From assembly GCF_900111745.1 (NCBI RefSeq), contig NZ_FOIJ01000002.1:859980-923979 (forward strand): a DNA stretch of 64,000 nucleotides. The letters are read 5' to 3'. The notes beneath the pieces are model-generated. The model made no database searches and was not told where the DNA came from. It saw only the letters and a program-made list of their open reading frames with translations. This stretch comes from Stigmatella erecta. Its GTDB lineage: Bacteria > Myxococcota > Myxococcia > Myxococcales > Myxococcaceae. This document shows positions 8,554-16,476 of this stretch, one piece after another; position 1 is the first letter of the stretch; each line of letters opens with the position of its first letter. The position numbers were made by a program, and so were the translations under genes.

Positions 8554-9798
8554 TTGAAGCAACGGAACATCCTGGCGCTGGGGGTGCTGCTCTTCCTGGC
8601 GCCCCTGGCCTGGGCGCAGGAAGTCCCCGAAACCTCCGCCCAGGCCCTGTCGGTGTACGAGCAGGGCAAGCGCCTCTACGACGCCAAGGATTACGCGGGG
8701 GCGCTTGGGTGGTTCGACCAGGCCGCGGCGCTGGAGCCTGGCAAGGCGCGCTGGCAGTACAACCGGGGCCTGGCGCTGCGGAAGCTCGGCCGCTTCGAGG
8801 AGGCCCGCGCCGCCCTGCAGCACTCGCGCACCCTCGACCCGGCGTACAAGCAGGCGGAGATCGACGACAAGCTGCGCGAGCTGGAGGCGTCCGGATCCGA
8901 GGGCATCCCCACGCCGGTGCTCGTCATCCTGGGCGTCATCTTCGGCGTCGGCGGCATCCTCCTGTTCGTGATGTACCGGGTGTTCAAGGCGGCCTCCTCC
9001 CTACGCAAGCACCGGCCATGGGGTCTGGAGGCCCCCGTGCCCCAAAAGGATCTCCGGCGGTACGAAGCGCGGCTGGAGAAGAGCGCCGGCAAGCTCATCC
9101 AGGTGGAACATGCCCTGCGGCTGGACGAGGACGCCGACCTGCGGGCGGTCCTCAACCAGGCCACGATGGCCGAGCAGCGGGCGCACGAGGCCCTGGCGCG
9201 AGTCCAGGAAGGGGGGCTCCGGCTCCCGGAGGCCGAGGTTGACGTCCAGAACGCCCAGGAGAGCGCGGAGGCCGCGCGGCAATGGGCCCAGCGCCTCTTC
9301 GGCGAAAAGGCGTTTCTGCCCGAGGGCGAGCGCGTGGGCTGCTACTTCTGCGCGCGCCCGCTGGCCAATGCCACCTTCCGCAAGCGGGTGCCCCTCAAGC
9401 GGGGCACGGACGTCACGGACGTCCTGGCGTGTCCCCCGTGCGCGAACATGGCCTCCGCGGGCCAGCCGCCTCCCGTGAAGGTCCTGACGGCACCGGGCGG
9501 CAAGGCGCAGCACTGGAGCGAGCTGGAGGGGTATGACCCGTATACCCACCGCCACAAGACTTACCCGAACCTGAGCCAGGTCCCCGCGTGGCAGTACACC
9601 CCGGAGCGCTCCCTGGGAGAGGTGGCGGCGATGGCCGCGGGCGGGGCGCTGGCGACGGGCTTGGCGGCCTACGGCGTGAGCAAGCTGCTGGACCTCGATG
9701 GCGCGAGCGAGGCGGCGGCGGCCCAGGCCGCGGCCCAGGAGGCGGCGGTGCGGGCCGGTGAGCGCCGCGAGGAGCGCGACTGGAGGGATCACTCCTGA
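8554..9798 (+). CDS. TPR membrane protein with zinc-ribbon-like Cys pairs
   Basis: A 414-residue envelope protein. It begins with TTG at 8554, 9 bases after GGAG, and has a signal peptide (MKQRNILALGVLLFLAPLAWA). About three TPR-like helical pairs (GKRLYDAKDYAGALGWF, WQYNRGLALRKLGRFEEA) occupy residues 30-105 and would face the periplasm. One membrane span lies at about 120-141. The cytoplasmic part is a coiled coil followed by paired cysteines (CYFC and CPPC about 30 residues apart) that look like a zinc ribbon, then an Ala-rich tail. Its stop overlaps the next start (TGATG), so it belongs to the glycosyltransferase/radical SAM operon, perhaps as an assembly factor. No family name recognised. 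Confidence 0.78.
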   Translation: MKQRNILALGVLLFLAPLAWAQEVPETSAQALSVYEQGKRLYDAKDYAGALGWFDQAAALEPGKARWQYNRGLALRKLGRFEEARAALQHSRTLDPAYKQAEIDDKLRELEASGSEGIPTPVLVILGVIFGVGGILLFVMYRVFKAASSLRKHRPWGLEAPVPQKDLRRYEARLEKSAGKLIQVEHALRLDEDADLRAVLNQATMAEQRAHEALARVQEGGLRLPEAEVDVQNAQESAEAARQWAQRLFGEKAFLPEGERVGCYFCARPLANATFRKRVPLKRGTDVTDVLACPPCANMASAGQPPPVKVLTAPGGKAQHWSELEGYDPYTHRHKTYPNLSQVPAWQYTPERSLGEVAAMAAGGALATGLAAYGVSKLLDLDGASEAAAAQAAAQEAAVRAGERREERDWRDHS

Positions 9799-10886
9799 TG
9801 GGCGCGCCCCGCTTCGTCTTCTATGCCGTCAACGGCCTGGGGCTGGGCCACGTCACGCGCCTGGTGTCCATCGCGCGGGCGCTGCGCCGGCTCTCCCCCG
9901 GGTGCGAGGTGCTCTTCCTCACCTCCTCCGAGGCGGACCACGTCATCTACCGGGAGGGCTTCGCGGCGGTGAAGCTGCCCTCGAAGACCATCCGCGAGCA
10001 CTGTGGCCTGCGCAAGGGCACCTACCTCAAGCTGGCGCAGACGGTGACGTGGAACACCCTGGCCGCGTTCGACCCGGACGTGCTGGTGGTGGACACCTAC
10101 CCCACCGGCTCCTTCGAGGAGCTCATCCCCGTGCTGCGCTGGCGGCAGAAGAACGTCTTCGTCTTCCGCGAGCAGCGGGCCGAGGCGGCCGGCTCCGGGC
10201 TGCTCCAGGCCTCGCTGCGGCTGTATGACCGGGTGCTCATCCCCCACGACAGCGTGGACCAGGCAGGCCCTGTGCCCGAGCCCGCGAAGGCCCTGGCCGT
10301 GGGCCCCATCCTCATCCGCGAGCGCCTCGAGCTGCCCACCCGGGCCCAGGCGCGCAAGGCCCTGGGGCTGCCCGAGGATGGCACCCTGCTCTATGCCTCC
10401 TTCGGCGGCGGAGGCGACCCCGAGGGGGCCCGCGCGTTGACGCTCACGGCCCAGGTGGTGCAGGAGCTGCCCGGCGTGCGGCTGGTGGTGGGCGCGGGCC
10501 CGCTGTGGCGTGAGCAGCCGCCCGCGCTGGAGGGCGCGGTGGTGCTCCAGGGCCGCTACCCCGCGCTGGACTTCCTGCCCGCCTTCGACGCGGCGGTGAC
10601 GGCGGCGGGCTACAACGCCGTTCACGAGCTGCTCTACGCGGGCATTCCCTCCGTCTTCATCCCCTTCGAGCGGATGGTGGATGACCAGGAGAAGCGCGCG
10701 CGCGAGGTGGCGGCGGCCGGGGCGGGGCTGGCGTGCGTGCCGCTGACCCGGGACGGGCTCTCCCAGGCGGTGCGGGAGGTGCTCAAGCCCGAGGTGCGCC
10801 AGCGCCTGAGCGCGGGGGCCCGGAAGAAGGTGGAGCGCAATGGCGCGGAGCCCGCGGCCCGGGCGCTGCTGGAGCTGCTCACATGA
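9798..10886 (+). CDS. MurG-like (GT28-type) glycosyltransferase
   Basis: A 362-residue GT-B fold enzyme that should move a sugar from a nucleotide donor to an unknown acceptor. The N-terminal half has the Gly-rich acceptor loop of this group (NGLGLGHVTRLVSIARAL). The C-terminal half has the donor-binding pattern: YASFGGGGDP, then FDAAVTAAGYNAVHELLYAGIPSVFIPFE, the classic xxAGYNxxHE...PxxxIP signature. No signal peptide or membrane span. Start codon overlaps the previous stop by one base and its end overlaps the next start by four (ATGA), so translation is coupled to the radical SAM gene. Confidence 0.87.
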   Translation: MGAPRFVFYAVNGLGLGHVTRLVSIARALRRLSPGCEVLFLTSSEADHVIYREGFAAVKLPSKTIREHCGLRKGTYLKLAQTVTWNTLAAFDPDVLVVDTYPTGSFEELIPVLRWRQKNVFVFREQRAEAAGSGLLQASLRLYDRVLIPHDSVDQAGPVPEPAKALAVGPILIRERLELPTRAQARKALGLPEDGTLLYASFGGGGDPEGARALTLTAQVVQELPGVRLVVGAGPLWREQPPALEGAVVLQGRYPALDFLPAFDAAVTAAGYNAVHELLYAGIPSVFIPFERMVDDQEKRAREVAAAGAGLACVPLTRDGLSQAVREVLKPEVRQRLSAGARKKVERNGAEPAARALLELLT

Positions 10887-11923
10887 AGAACCCGGATGCG
10901 ATGAAGGAACGCCTGAAGGGCTACCTGGAGCGCCGGCCGCGCACGGGGCCCGAGACGGTCCACCTGGACGTCACCAACGCGTGCAACCTCGACTGCATCA
11001 CCTGCTGGAACTACGCGCCGGACCTGGCCCAGCCCAAGCCGGTGGCCTGGAAGCGGCAGCGGATGGACGCGGCCACCTTCCACCGCATGGTGGAGGAGTG
11101 CGCCGAGGCGGGCGCCGAGCGCATCGTCATCAGCGGCGGCGGCGAGCCCTTCACCCACCCGGACATCTACGCCTTCATCGCAAAGGTGAAGGCCCGGGGC
11201 CTGCGGCTCACCGTCATCTCCAATGGCACCCTGTGTGACTGGGGGCGGGTGCGGGCGCTCGCGGTGGACCAGATGCTCCTCAACATGGCCTCCGCCTCCC
11301 CGGAGACCTACGCCGCCTATCACCCCAACCAGCCGCCCGAGACGTTTCACCGGCTGCTGGAGGGCGTCCGGACGGTGCGGGACGTGACGGCCGTGAACCT
11401 GGTGCAGGTCATCAACGGGGTGAACTACCTGGAGCTGCCCGCCATGGTGCAACTCGCGCACGAGGTGGGCGCGCGGGCCTCCTTCAAGGTGGGGGATGTG
11501 CCCCGGGGCACCGAGCACCACGCGCTCACGGCCGCCCAGCGGCAGCAGGTCCTCGACGAGCTGATCCCCGCGGCGCGCAAGCAGGCCAAGGCCCTGAAGG
11601 TGAAACACAACCTGGATGCGTACGAGGCGCAGCTCTCGGGCAAGTGGCCCTCCGGGCAGGAGACGGGCTGCTTCGCGGGCTACCTCTACAGCCGCGTCTA
11701 CGTGGACGGGCGCGTCTTCTTCTGCTGCGAGCACATCGAGGCCGGGCACGTGAAGGACGGGACGTTCCAGGAGGTGTGGCGGGCCCCCGCGTACGAGGCG
11801 GTGCGCCAGCGGCTCCACCGCGGGGAGTACTACCCGGGCTGCGCCCGCTGCGGAAAGCACGACATGAACTTCGCAGCCTCCCGGGACTTGCGCGAGATGC
11901 TCGAGGCGGGAGACCTGCCATGA
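10883..11923 (+). CDS. Radical SAM/SPASM protein
   Basis: A 346-residue radical SAM enzyme. The 4Fe-4S motif CNLDCITC lies near residue 33, followed by the SAM-binding GGGEPF motif (SGGGEPFTHPD). The C-terminal third has clustered cysteines of a SPASM/twitch type (CFAGYLYSRVYVDG, FFCCEH, then GCARCGKHD), which usually bind extra Fe-S clusters. Such enzymes modify peptides, sugars or cyclitols; the substrate here is unknown. ATGA overlaps at both ends tie it to a glycosyltransferase upstream and a second radical SAM gene downstream. The longer ORF starting at 10733 overlaps the glycosyltransferase gene and was not used. Confidence 0.88.
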   Translation: MKNPDAMKERLKGYLERRPRTGPETVHLDVTNACNLDCITCWNYAPDLAQPKPVAWKRQRMDAATFHRMVEECAEAGAERIVISGGGEPFTHPDIYAFIAKVKARGLRLTVISNGTLCDWGRVRALAVDQMLLNMASASPETYAAYHPNQPPETFHRLLEGVRTVRDVTAVNLVQVINGVNYLELPAMVQLAHEVGARASFKVGDVPRGTEHHALTAAQRQQVLDELIPAARKQAKALKVKHNLDAYEAQLSGKWPSGQETGCFAGYLYSRVYVDGRVFFCCEHIEAGHVKDGTFQEVWRAPAYEAVRQRLHRGEYYPGCARCGKHDMNFAASRDLREMLEAGDLP

Positions 11924-12798
11924 GCGGCCCCCGGCCCACCGTGAGCTGGAACATCGTCGGCGGGTGCAACTACCGCTGCACCTACTGCGTGCAGAAGCAC
12001 ATGCCGGGCATCGGCGGCCCCACGGACGCGCAGCTCGAAGCGGCCCTCGCCACGCTGACCGCCCTGCCCGGAAGCTGGGAGTTCAAGATCTCCGGCGGCG
12101 AGCCCTTCCTCCTCAAGCGGCTGCCGGAGGTGGCCCAGCGGCTGGCCGCGGCAGGGCACAAGGTCTCGCTGCTCACCAACCTCTCCGCCCCGCTGCGGGT
12201 GCTCTCCACCTTCATCGAGGCCGCGGGCGAGCAGCTGCGCACCTTCTCGTGCTCGCTCCACCGCGAGGAGGTGGAGGAGGCGGCCTTCTTCGAGAAGGCC
12301 CAGGCGGTCCAGGCGATGCTGGCCAGGTGGCCTCGGGCGACCTTCGTCGTCAACAGCGTGGTGGTGCCCGGCCAGGTGCCCGCGGTCTCCGGGAGCCGCG
12401 AGCGCTTCGAGGAGGCGGGCATCAAGTTCTACCCGCAGCTCATGCGGGTGAACGGCAAGCCGGCCGAGTACGGGTGGCTGGACCGCTGGCGCATTGACCG
12501 GGCCTTCGGAGACATGGTGTCCCCGTCCCAGATGAACCGCGGCTACCAGCTCAAGGGCCGCCTGTGCCACGCGGGCAGCCAGTACTTCATCATCCACCCC
12601 AAGGGGGATGCCTTCTCGTGCTACCCCGGCAAGCGCTTCGGGGATGGGCACCTGGGCAACGTCTTCGACGGGACGCTGAAGCGGTGGGAGGCGCCCCGGC
12701 CCTGCCGCTACGAGGTGTGCCCCTGCACGGTGCCGCAGAACCGGGGCATCATCGAGGGCTTCGGCAAGGCCGCCGGGGACGAGGCGCACGCCTTCTGA
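11920..12798 (+). CDS. Second radical SAM protein of the operon
   Basis: A 292-residue radical SAM protein. CNYRCTYC lies near residue 15, very close to the N-terminus, and the SAM-binding segment is KISGGEPFLLKR. The C-terminal part has LCHAGSQYFIIHPKGDAFSCYPG and later CRYEVCPCTVPQN, a reduced SPASM-like cysteine set. It differs clearly from the radical SAM protein just upstream, so the two are unlikely to be recent duplicates and may do successive steps. Start overlaps the previous stop (ATGA). No precursor-peptide gene was found next to it. Confidence 0.86.
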   Translation: MSGPRPTVSWNIVGGCNYRCTYCVQKHMPGIGGPTDAQLEAALATLTALPGSWEFKISGGEPFLLKRLPEVAQRLAAAGHKVSLLTNLSAPLRVLSTFIEAAGEQLRTFSCSLHREEVEEAAFFEKAQAVQAMLARWPRATFVVNSVVVPGQVPAVSGSRERFEEAGIKFYPQLMRVNGKPAEYGWLDRWRIDRAFGDMVSPSQMNRGYQLKGRLCHAGSQYFIIHPKGDAFSCYPGKRFGDGHLGNVFDGTLKRWEAPRPCRYEVCPCTVPQNRGIIEGFGKAAGDEAHAF

Positions 12799-12827
12799 CC
12801 CGGGACGGGCACGGAGCGAGGGATGGC

Positions 12828-13685
12828 ATGGAAGCGAAGCGGCCCCAGCTGTCCATCATCATTCCCTGGAGCGGGCGTCCCGAGCTGGACGCCACCCTGG
12901 GCCGCAACCGCCGCTTCTTCGCCGCCCACCCCTTCGAGGTGCTGGTGGTGAACTGCGGCGGGGACATCCGGATGTTCCGCCGGGTGCTCCGGGCCCACCG
13001 CTTCCCGGGCCTGCGCGGCCTGGAGATGCGGGGCACCTCCTTCAACAAGTCCCTGGCGCTCAACCTGGGCGCCTCCACGGCCCGGGCCGCGCACCTGCTC
13101 TTTCTCGACACGGATGTGGTGCTGCGCAGGGACTTCCTGACGGAGTCCCTGGCACTGCTGGGCAAGCGGCACTTCGTCACCGTGGACCGCATCTTCGAGT
13201 CGCACCCGCCCCCCAGGCGCCGCTCACGCCTGCGGGAGCTGGCCTACCTCATGCGCTTCGTGGACCAGAAGGGCCGCGTCGCCCAGGTGGAGACCCGCCG
13301 CATGAACCTGCGCGACGGCAGCCGCAACGGGCCCGGGCTGGTGATGGTGCGCCGCAAGCACTTCGAGAACATCAACGGGATGAACTCGGAGCTGTCCGGC
13401 TGGGGCTGGGAGGACCTGGACCTGCTCATCCGCCTGCAACTTGCCCTGGGCCTGACCCAGAAACGCCACGGCGATGTGGTGCACCTCACCCACGGGGACG
13501 AGCAGCACCGCCTCGGCGGCATGCACGGGAAGGCCAGCGAGCTGATCAACCTTTCCACCTGCCTGGAGAATTACCGCACCGGCTACTACTGGGGCACCTG
13601 CGAGGGGGACTTCCAGAAGTGGCAAGGGCGCTATACGGGGTTCGCTCCGTCCAGCGTGGAGGGCAAGCACTCAAGCAGGCCCTGA
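12828..13685 (+). CDS. Family 2-type glycosyltransferase with galactosyltransferase-like C-terminus
   Basis: A 285-residue GT-A fold enzyme. The N-terminus has LSIIIPWSGRPELD and the metal-binding FLDTDVVLRRDF (DxD). The C-terminal part has LSGWGWEDLDLLIRLQ, the pattern of the galactosyltransferase C-terminal domain (GWGxED), and a His in the HGDEQHR segment. Start at 12828 follows GAGGG and comes 29 bases after the second radical SAM stop; it is the last clear member of that operon. Acts on a cytoplasmic acceptor; acceptor unknown. Confidence 0.86.
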   Translation: MEAKRPQLSIIIPWSGRPELDATLGRNRRFFAAHPFEVLVVNCGGDIRMFRRVLRAHRFPGLRGLEMRGTSFNKSLALNLGASTARAAHLLFLDTDVVLRRDFLTESLALLGKRHFVTVDRIFESHPPPRRRSRLRELAYLMRFVDQKGRVAQVETRRMNLRDGSRNGPGLVMVRRKHFENINGMNSELSGWGWEDLDLLIRLQLALGLTQKRHGDVVHLTHGDEQHRLGGMHGKASELINLSTCLENYRTGYYWGTCEGDFQKWQGRYTGFAPSSVEGKHSSRP

Positions 13686-13745
13686 CATGCCCCGGCCGCG
13701 CGAGTGCCCATCTTCAAGCCCGCCACGCATCCGGGAGAAGACACG

Positions 13746-14597
13746 ATGGCGACACTGCGGATGGGCCATGGGCCCAGCATGGAGCGGCTGGAACAGGCAG
13801 GGCACACGGTGGGAGGCTGGGTGGCGCGCTACGCCCGGTTCGGCTACGCGGCCCGGGGCGTGGTGTACGCCACCATCGGGGTGCTCGCGGTGAAGCTGGC
13901 GCTGGGCTACGGCGGCAAGGCCACGGACACGAAGGGCGCGCTCGTCACCCTGGCGCAGCAGCCCTTCAGCATCGTGCTGATGTCGCTCCTGGCCGCGGGC
14001 CTGGTCGCCTTCGCCGCCTGGCGCTTCGTCCAGGCGATCCTGGATCCCGAGCAGAAGGGCCGCGATGGCAAGGGGCTGGTGACCCGCGCGGGCTACTTCG
14101 GCAGTGGCATCCTGCACGTCACGCTCGCCCTGTCCGCGGTCCACCTGGTGACGGGCGCCGGGGCGCAGAAGGGCCGCGGCACGCAGGGGTGGACGGCGGA
14201 GCTGCTCTCTCAACCCTTCGGGGCCGCGCTGGTCGCGCTGGTGGGCGTGGGCGTGATGGCCTTCGCCATCGCCCAGTTCCGCAACGCGTACACGGCGAAG
14301 TTCCGCGAGAAGCTCTCGCTGGACCGCATGACGCCCACCCACCGCGAGTGGGCCATCCGGGTGAGCCGCTTCGGGCTCGCGGCGCGCGGCGCCGTCTTCA
14401 CCCTCATCGGCGGCTTCCTCCTGCTCGCCGCCCTCCGGTCCAACCCCAACGAGGCCAAGGGGCTGGATGAATCCCTGGCCGTCCTCGCGGACCAGCCGTT
14501 CGGCGCGGTGCTGCTGGGCATCGTCGCCCTGGGGCTCGTGGCCTACGCGGCCTACCTCTTCCTCCAGGCGCGCTACCGCCGCATCGTCGCGCCCTGA
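13746..14597 (+). CDS. DUF1206 family membrane protein
   Basis: A 283-residue integral membrane protein with six hydrophobic segments arranged as three repeated two-helix units, each beginning with an R(F/Y)G-A-ARG phrase (RFGYAARGVVYATIG, the RAGYFGSGILH unit, RFGLAARGAVFTLIG). This triple repeat is the DUF1206 family signature; the function of the family is not established. GGGAG precedes the ATG at 13746, which is preferred to 13704. It lies 60 bases after the glycosyltransferase gene on the same strand and may share its transcript. Convergent with the broken gene that ends 4 bases away. Confidence 0.85.
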   Translation: MATLRMGHGPSMERLEQAGHTVGGWVARYARFGYAARGVVYATIGVLAVKLALGYGGKATDTKGALVTLAQQPFSIVLMSLLAAGLVAFAAWRFVQAILDPEQKGRDGKGLVTRAGYFGSGILHVTLALSAVHLVTGAGAQKGRGTQGWTAELLSQPFGAALVALVGVGVMAFAIAQFRNAYTAKFREKLSLDRMTPTHREWAIRVSRFGLAARGAVFTLIGGFLLLAALRSNPNEAKGLDESLAVLADQPFGAVLLGIVALGLVAYAAYLFLQARYRRIVAP

Positions 14598-14601
14598 GCC
14601 G

Positions 14602-15754
14602 TCACTCGCAGAGGAAGCAGAGCGTCCGGGTGCCGGACGCCGTCCAGGCCACGGGGTACCGCCGGCAGGAGCGCCCCGGCTCGGACTGGAGGCGCTTCAC
14701 CCGCTCGTCGCGGGAGGAGACGAAGCGCACGGCCAGGAGCCCCGCCACGGCCCAGGCCTGGGTCCGCAGGGCCCGCACGGCATCCGGGTGAACGAGGCTG
14801 CCGTACACGGGCCCAGGGGCAGCAGCTTCGTATAGGCATAGGCCCCTGCCGCCAGGAACGCGAGCCCCATGAGCCGCGCGAGCCACGCCAGGGGGCGCTG
14901 CTCCCGGCCGAAGGAAAAGAAGCCCTCCCGAGCGCCAGCACGCCCGCCATGAGGAGAAAGTCCCCCAGGTTCAGCCCGTAGGTGAACCGGTAGAGGACCG
15001 TGAACCCGGCGAGCGCCGCGCAGCGGACCCAGGCGGTGCGGGGCAGCGCATAGGCCACCCAGGCGAGGACCCGCGGCACCAGCCCGAAGAGGTGGCCATA
15101 GAAGCCATCCGACTGGTGGTAGTGCAGCAACCGCAGCAGCAGGAAGGGCCACACCGTAAGGGTGAGCGCCAGCAGGGCCCCCTGCGCCACGGCCCAGGCG
15201 CGCGCCGAGCGCCACAGCCGGACGGCCACGAGCTCGAGCGCGGCGGCCAGCGCCACCGCGAGGACGGCCGGCACCAGGTAGAAGCCCACCCGGAAGCCCG
15301 CGAACGTGTCCAGGCCGAACAGCCACTGCGCCCCGTACGTCACCGTGTGGAAGAAGGTGAAGCCCTGGTAGGTGCCAGGGTCGCGGGTCACGAAGTCCAT
15401 CCGCAGCGCGGCGTGGTTGCCCGCATCCCCGCCGCCCACCGAGACCAGCCCGTCCAGGACGGGGATGCCCAGCATCACCCGCGCCACCGCGGCGAGGTAC
15501 AGCCCCTGGAGCAGGGAGCCCCCCAGGTGCGTGGGCCAGAGGCGCAAGCGTGTGAGGGCCCAGCCCGTGATGCCCAGCGCCCCCACCCCACCCACGGCGG
15601 CCCCTCCCCACAACGGCAGTCCCAGGGCCGCGCGGAGCACGCTCGCCGCCGCGGCGGGAAGCAGGACGAGGACGAGCAGCAGCCAGAACAGGGCGCCCAG
15701 CCCCCGGGGGGCGGCGTCCCGGACGCGGAGACCGGGGGGGCGGCTTCCGTCCAT
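14602..15754 (-). pseudogene. Frameshifted polytopic membrane protein (GT-C-like)
   Basis: A membrane protein of about 385 residues split across three frames. The first frame runs from ATG 15754 to about 14925 (many hydrophobic helices; FFHTVTYGAQWLFGLDT, LLHYHQSDGFYGHLFGL). At about 14925 (CTCGGGAGGGC on the coding strand) the sense shifts to a second frame reading EGFFSFGREQRPLAW. At about 14815, in a GGGCCC run, it shifts again to GSLVHPDAVRALRTQAW and ends in CFLCE with the stop at 14602. The span of 1153 bases is exactly two short of a whole number of codons, so two single-base losses restore one frame. Likely glycan assembly by context. Either real decay or sequencing error in G/C runs. 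Confidence 0.75.
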
Positions 15755-15775
15755 GTGGGCTCAAGGGACATGGGC

Positions 15776-16089
15776 TCAGCGGGCCGGGGGCCCGGCGTCC
15801 TCGGAGGCCGTCCCCTCGGGAGGCACCGGGGGCTCACGCTGCGCCGTCAGCACGGCGAGTTCCTGCGCCAGGCGCTGGATCTGACTGCGCTGCTCGGCCA
15901 CCTGAAGGCTCAGCCGGAACAGCAGCCAGAGCAGCACGAGACACACCAGGAAGAAGAGCGCCGAGGGCGCGCAATCGATGCCCATCGCCGCGGCGATCGC
16001 GTCGATGGCGCCGCGCCAGATGGCCAGCGCGGCGGTGAAGACGGAGACCAGCAGCCAGCTGAAGGTGTGGCGCTCCGGGGTCCGCTCAT
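15776..16089 (-). pseudogene. Frameshifted DUF2304-like small membrane protein
   Basis: From the ATG at 16089 the sense changes frame within a few codons: after MSGP the readable frame is ERHTFSWLLVSVFTAAL, then IDCAPSALFFLVCLVLLWLL and a coiled tail (QVAEQRSQIQRLAQELAVL). This is the usual ending of DUF2304 proteins, which sit beside family 2 glycosyltransferases. The span is 314 bases, one short of whole codons, and adding one C to the CCCC run near 16077 repairs it. The usual first membrane helix of the family seems absent. It lies 5 bases after the broken glycosyltransferase remnant. Confidence 0.65.
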
Positions 16090-16094
16090 GCGCC

Positions 16095-16455
16095 TCAGAC
16101 CGTCCGGAACCGCTCCAGCAGGAGCGCGAAGGACACCTTGGCCATGTAGAAGACCGAGCGCCACGGGGTGAGCGAGCTCAGTCCCGCGCGCCGGGAGCGC
16201 ATCCGCACCGGTACCCGCAGCGCGCGCGCATAGCCCTGGCGCAGCGCGTACAAGAGGCCCGTGGACTCGCCCGCGGCGACGCCCAGGTTGAAGGGGTGGC
16301 GCCCCCCCCGCGCCGGCCTCGCGGGCCCGCGCCGCCGTCGCATCCCGGGAGCCATCATCGACCACCAGCACGTCCACGGCGGGAAGCTGGCCGCGAAGCT
16401 CTCGCACGGTGGCGGCGCTCTGGCCTCCTCATTGTAGGCCAGCAGGATGATGAGG
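16095..16455 (-). pseudogene. Remnant of a family 2 (DPM1-like) glycosyltransferase
   Basis: Pieces of one enzyme lie in two frames: LIILLAYNEEA, then after a frame change near 16430 (one C lost from a CCC run) VRELRGQLPAVDVLVVDDGS, then after a run of eight G/C near 16307 back to FNLGVAAGESTGLLYALRQGYARALR. That is joined directly to VPVRMRSRRAGLSSLTPWRS, which belongs at the far C-terminal end of this family. Roughly 110-130 residues between them, including the DGDGQH catalytic region, are missing. No in-frame start codon is available upstream. The deletion cannot be explained by base-calling errors, so this gene is dead. Confidence 0.8.
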
Positions 16456-16476
16456 GTCCTGGCTCCGAGAGGGGGC

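Noticed and set aside
8549..8562. TGGCAC...GC as sigma-54 promoter before the TPR gene
   Set aside because: GG and GC are only 10 bases apart; the required spacing is 12.
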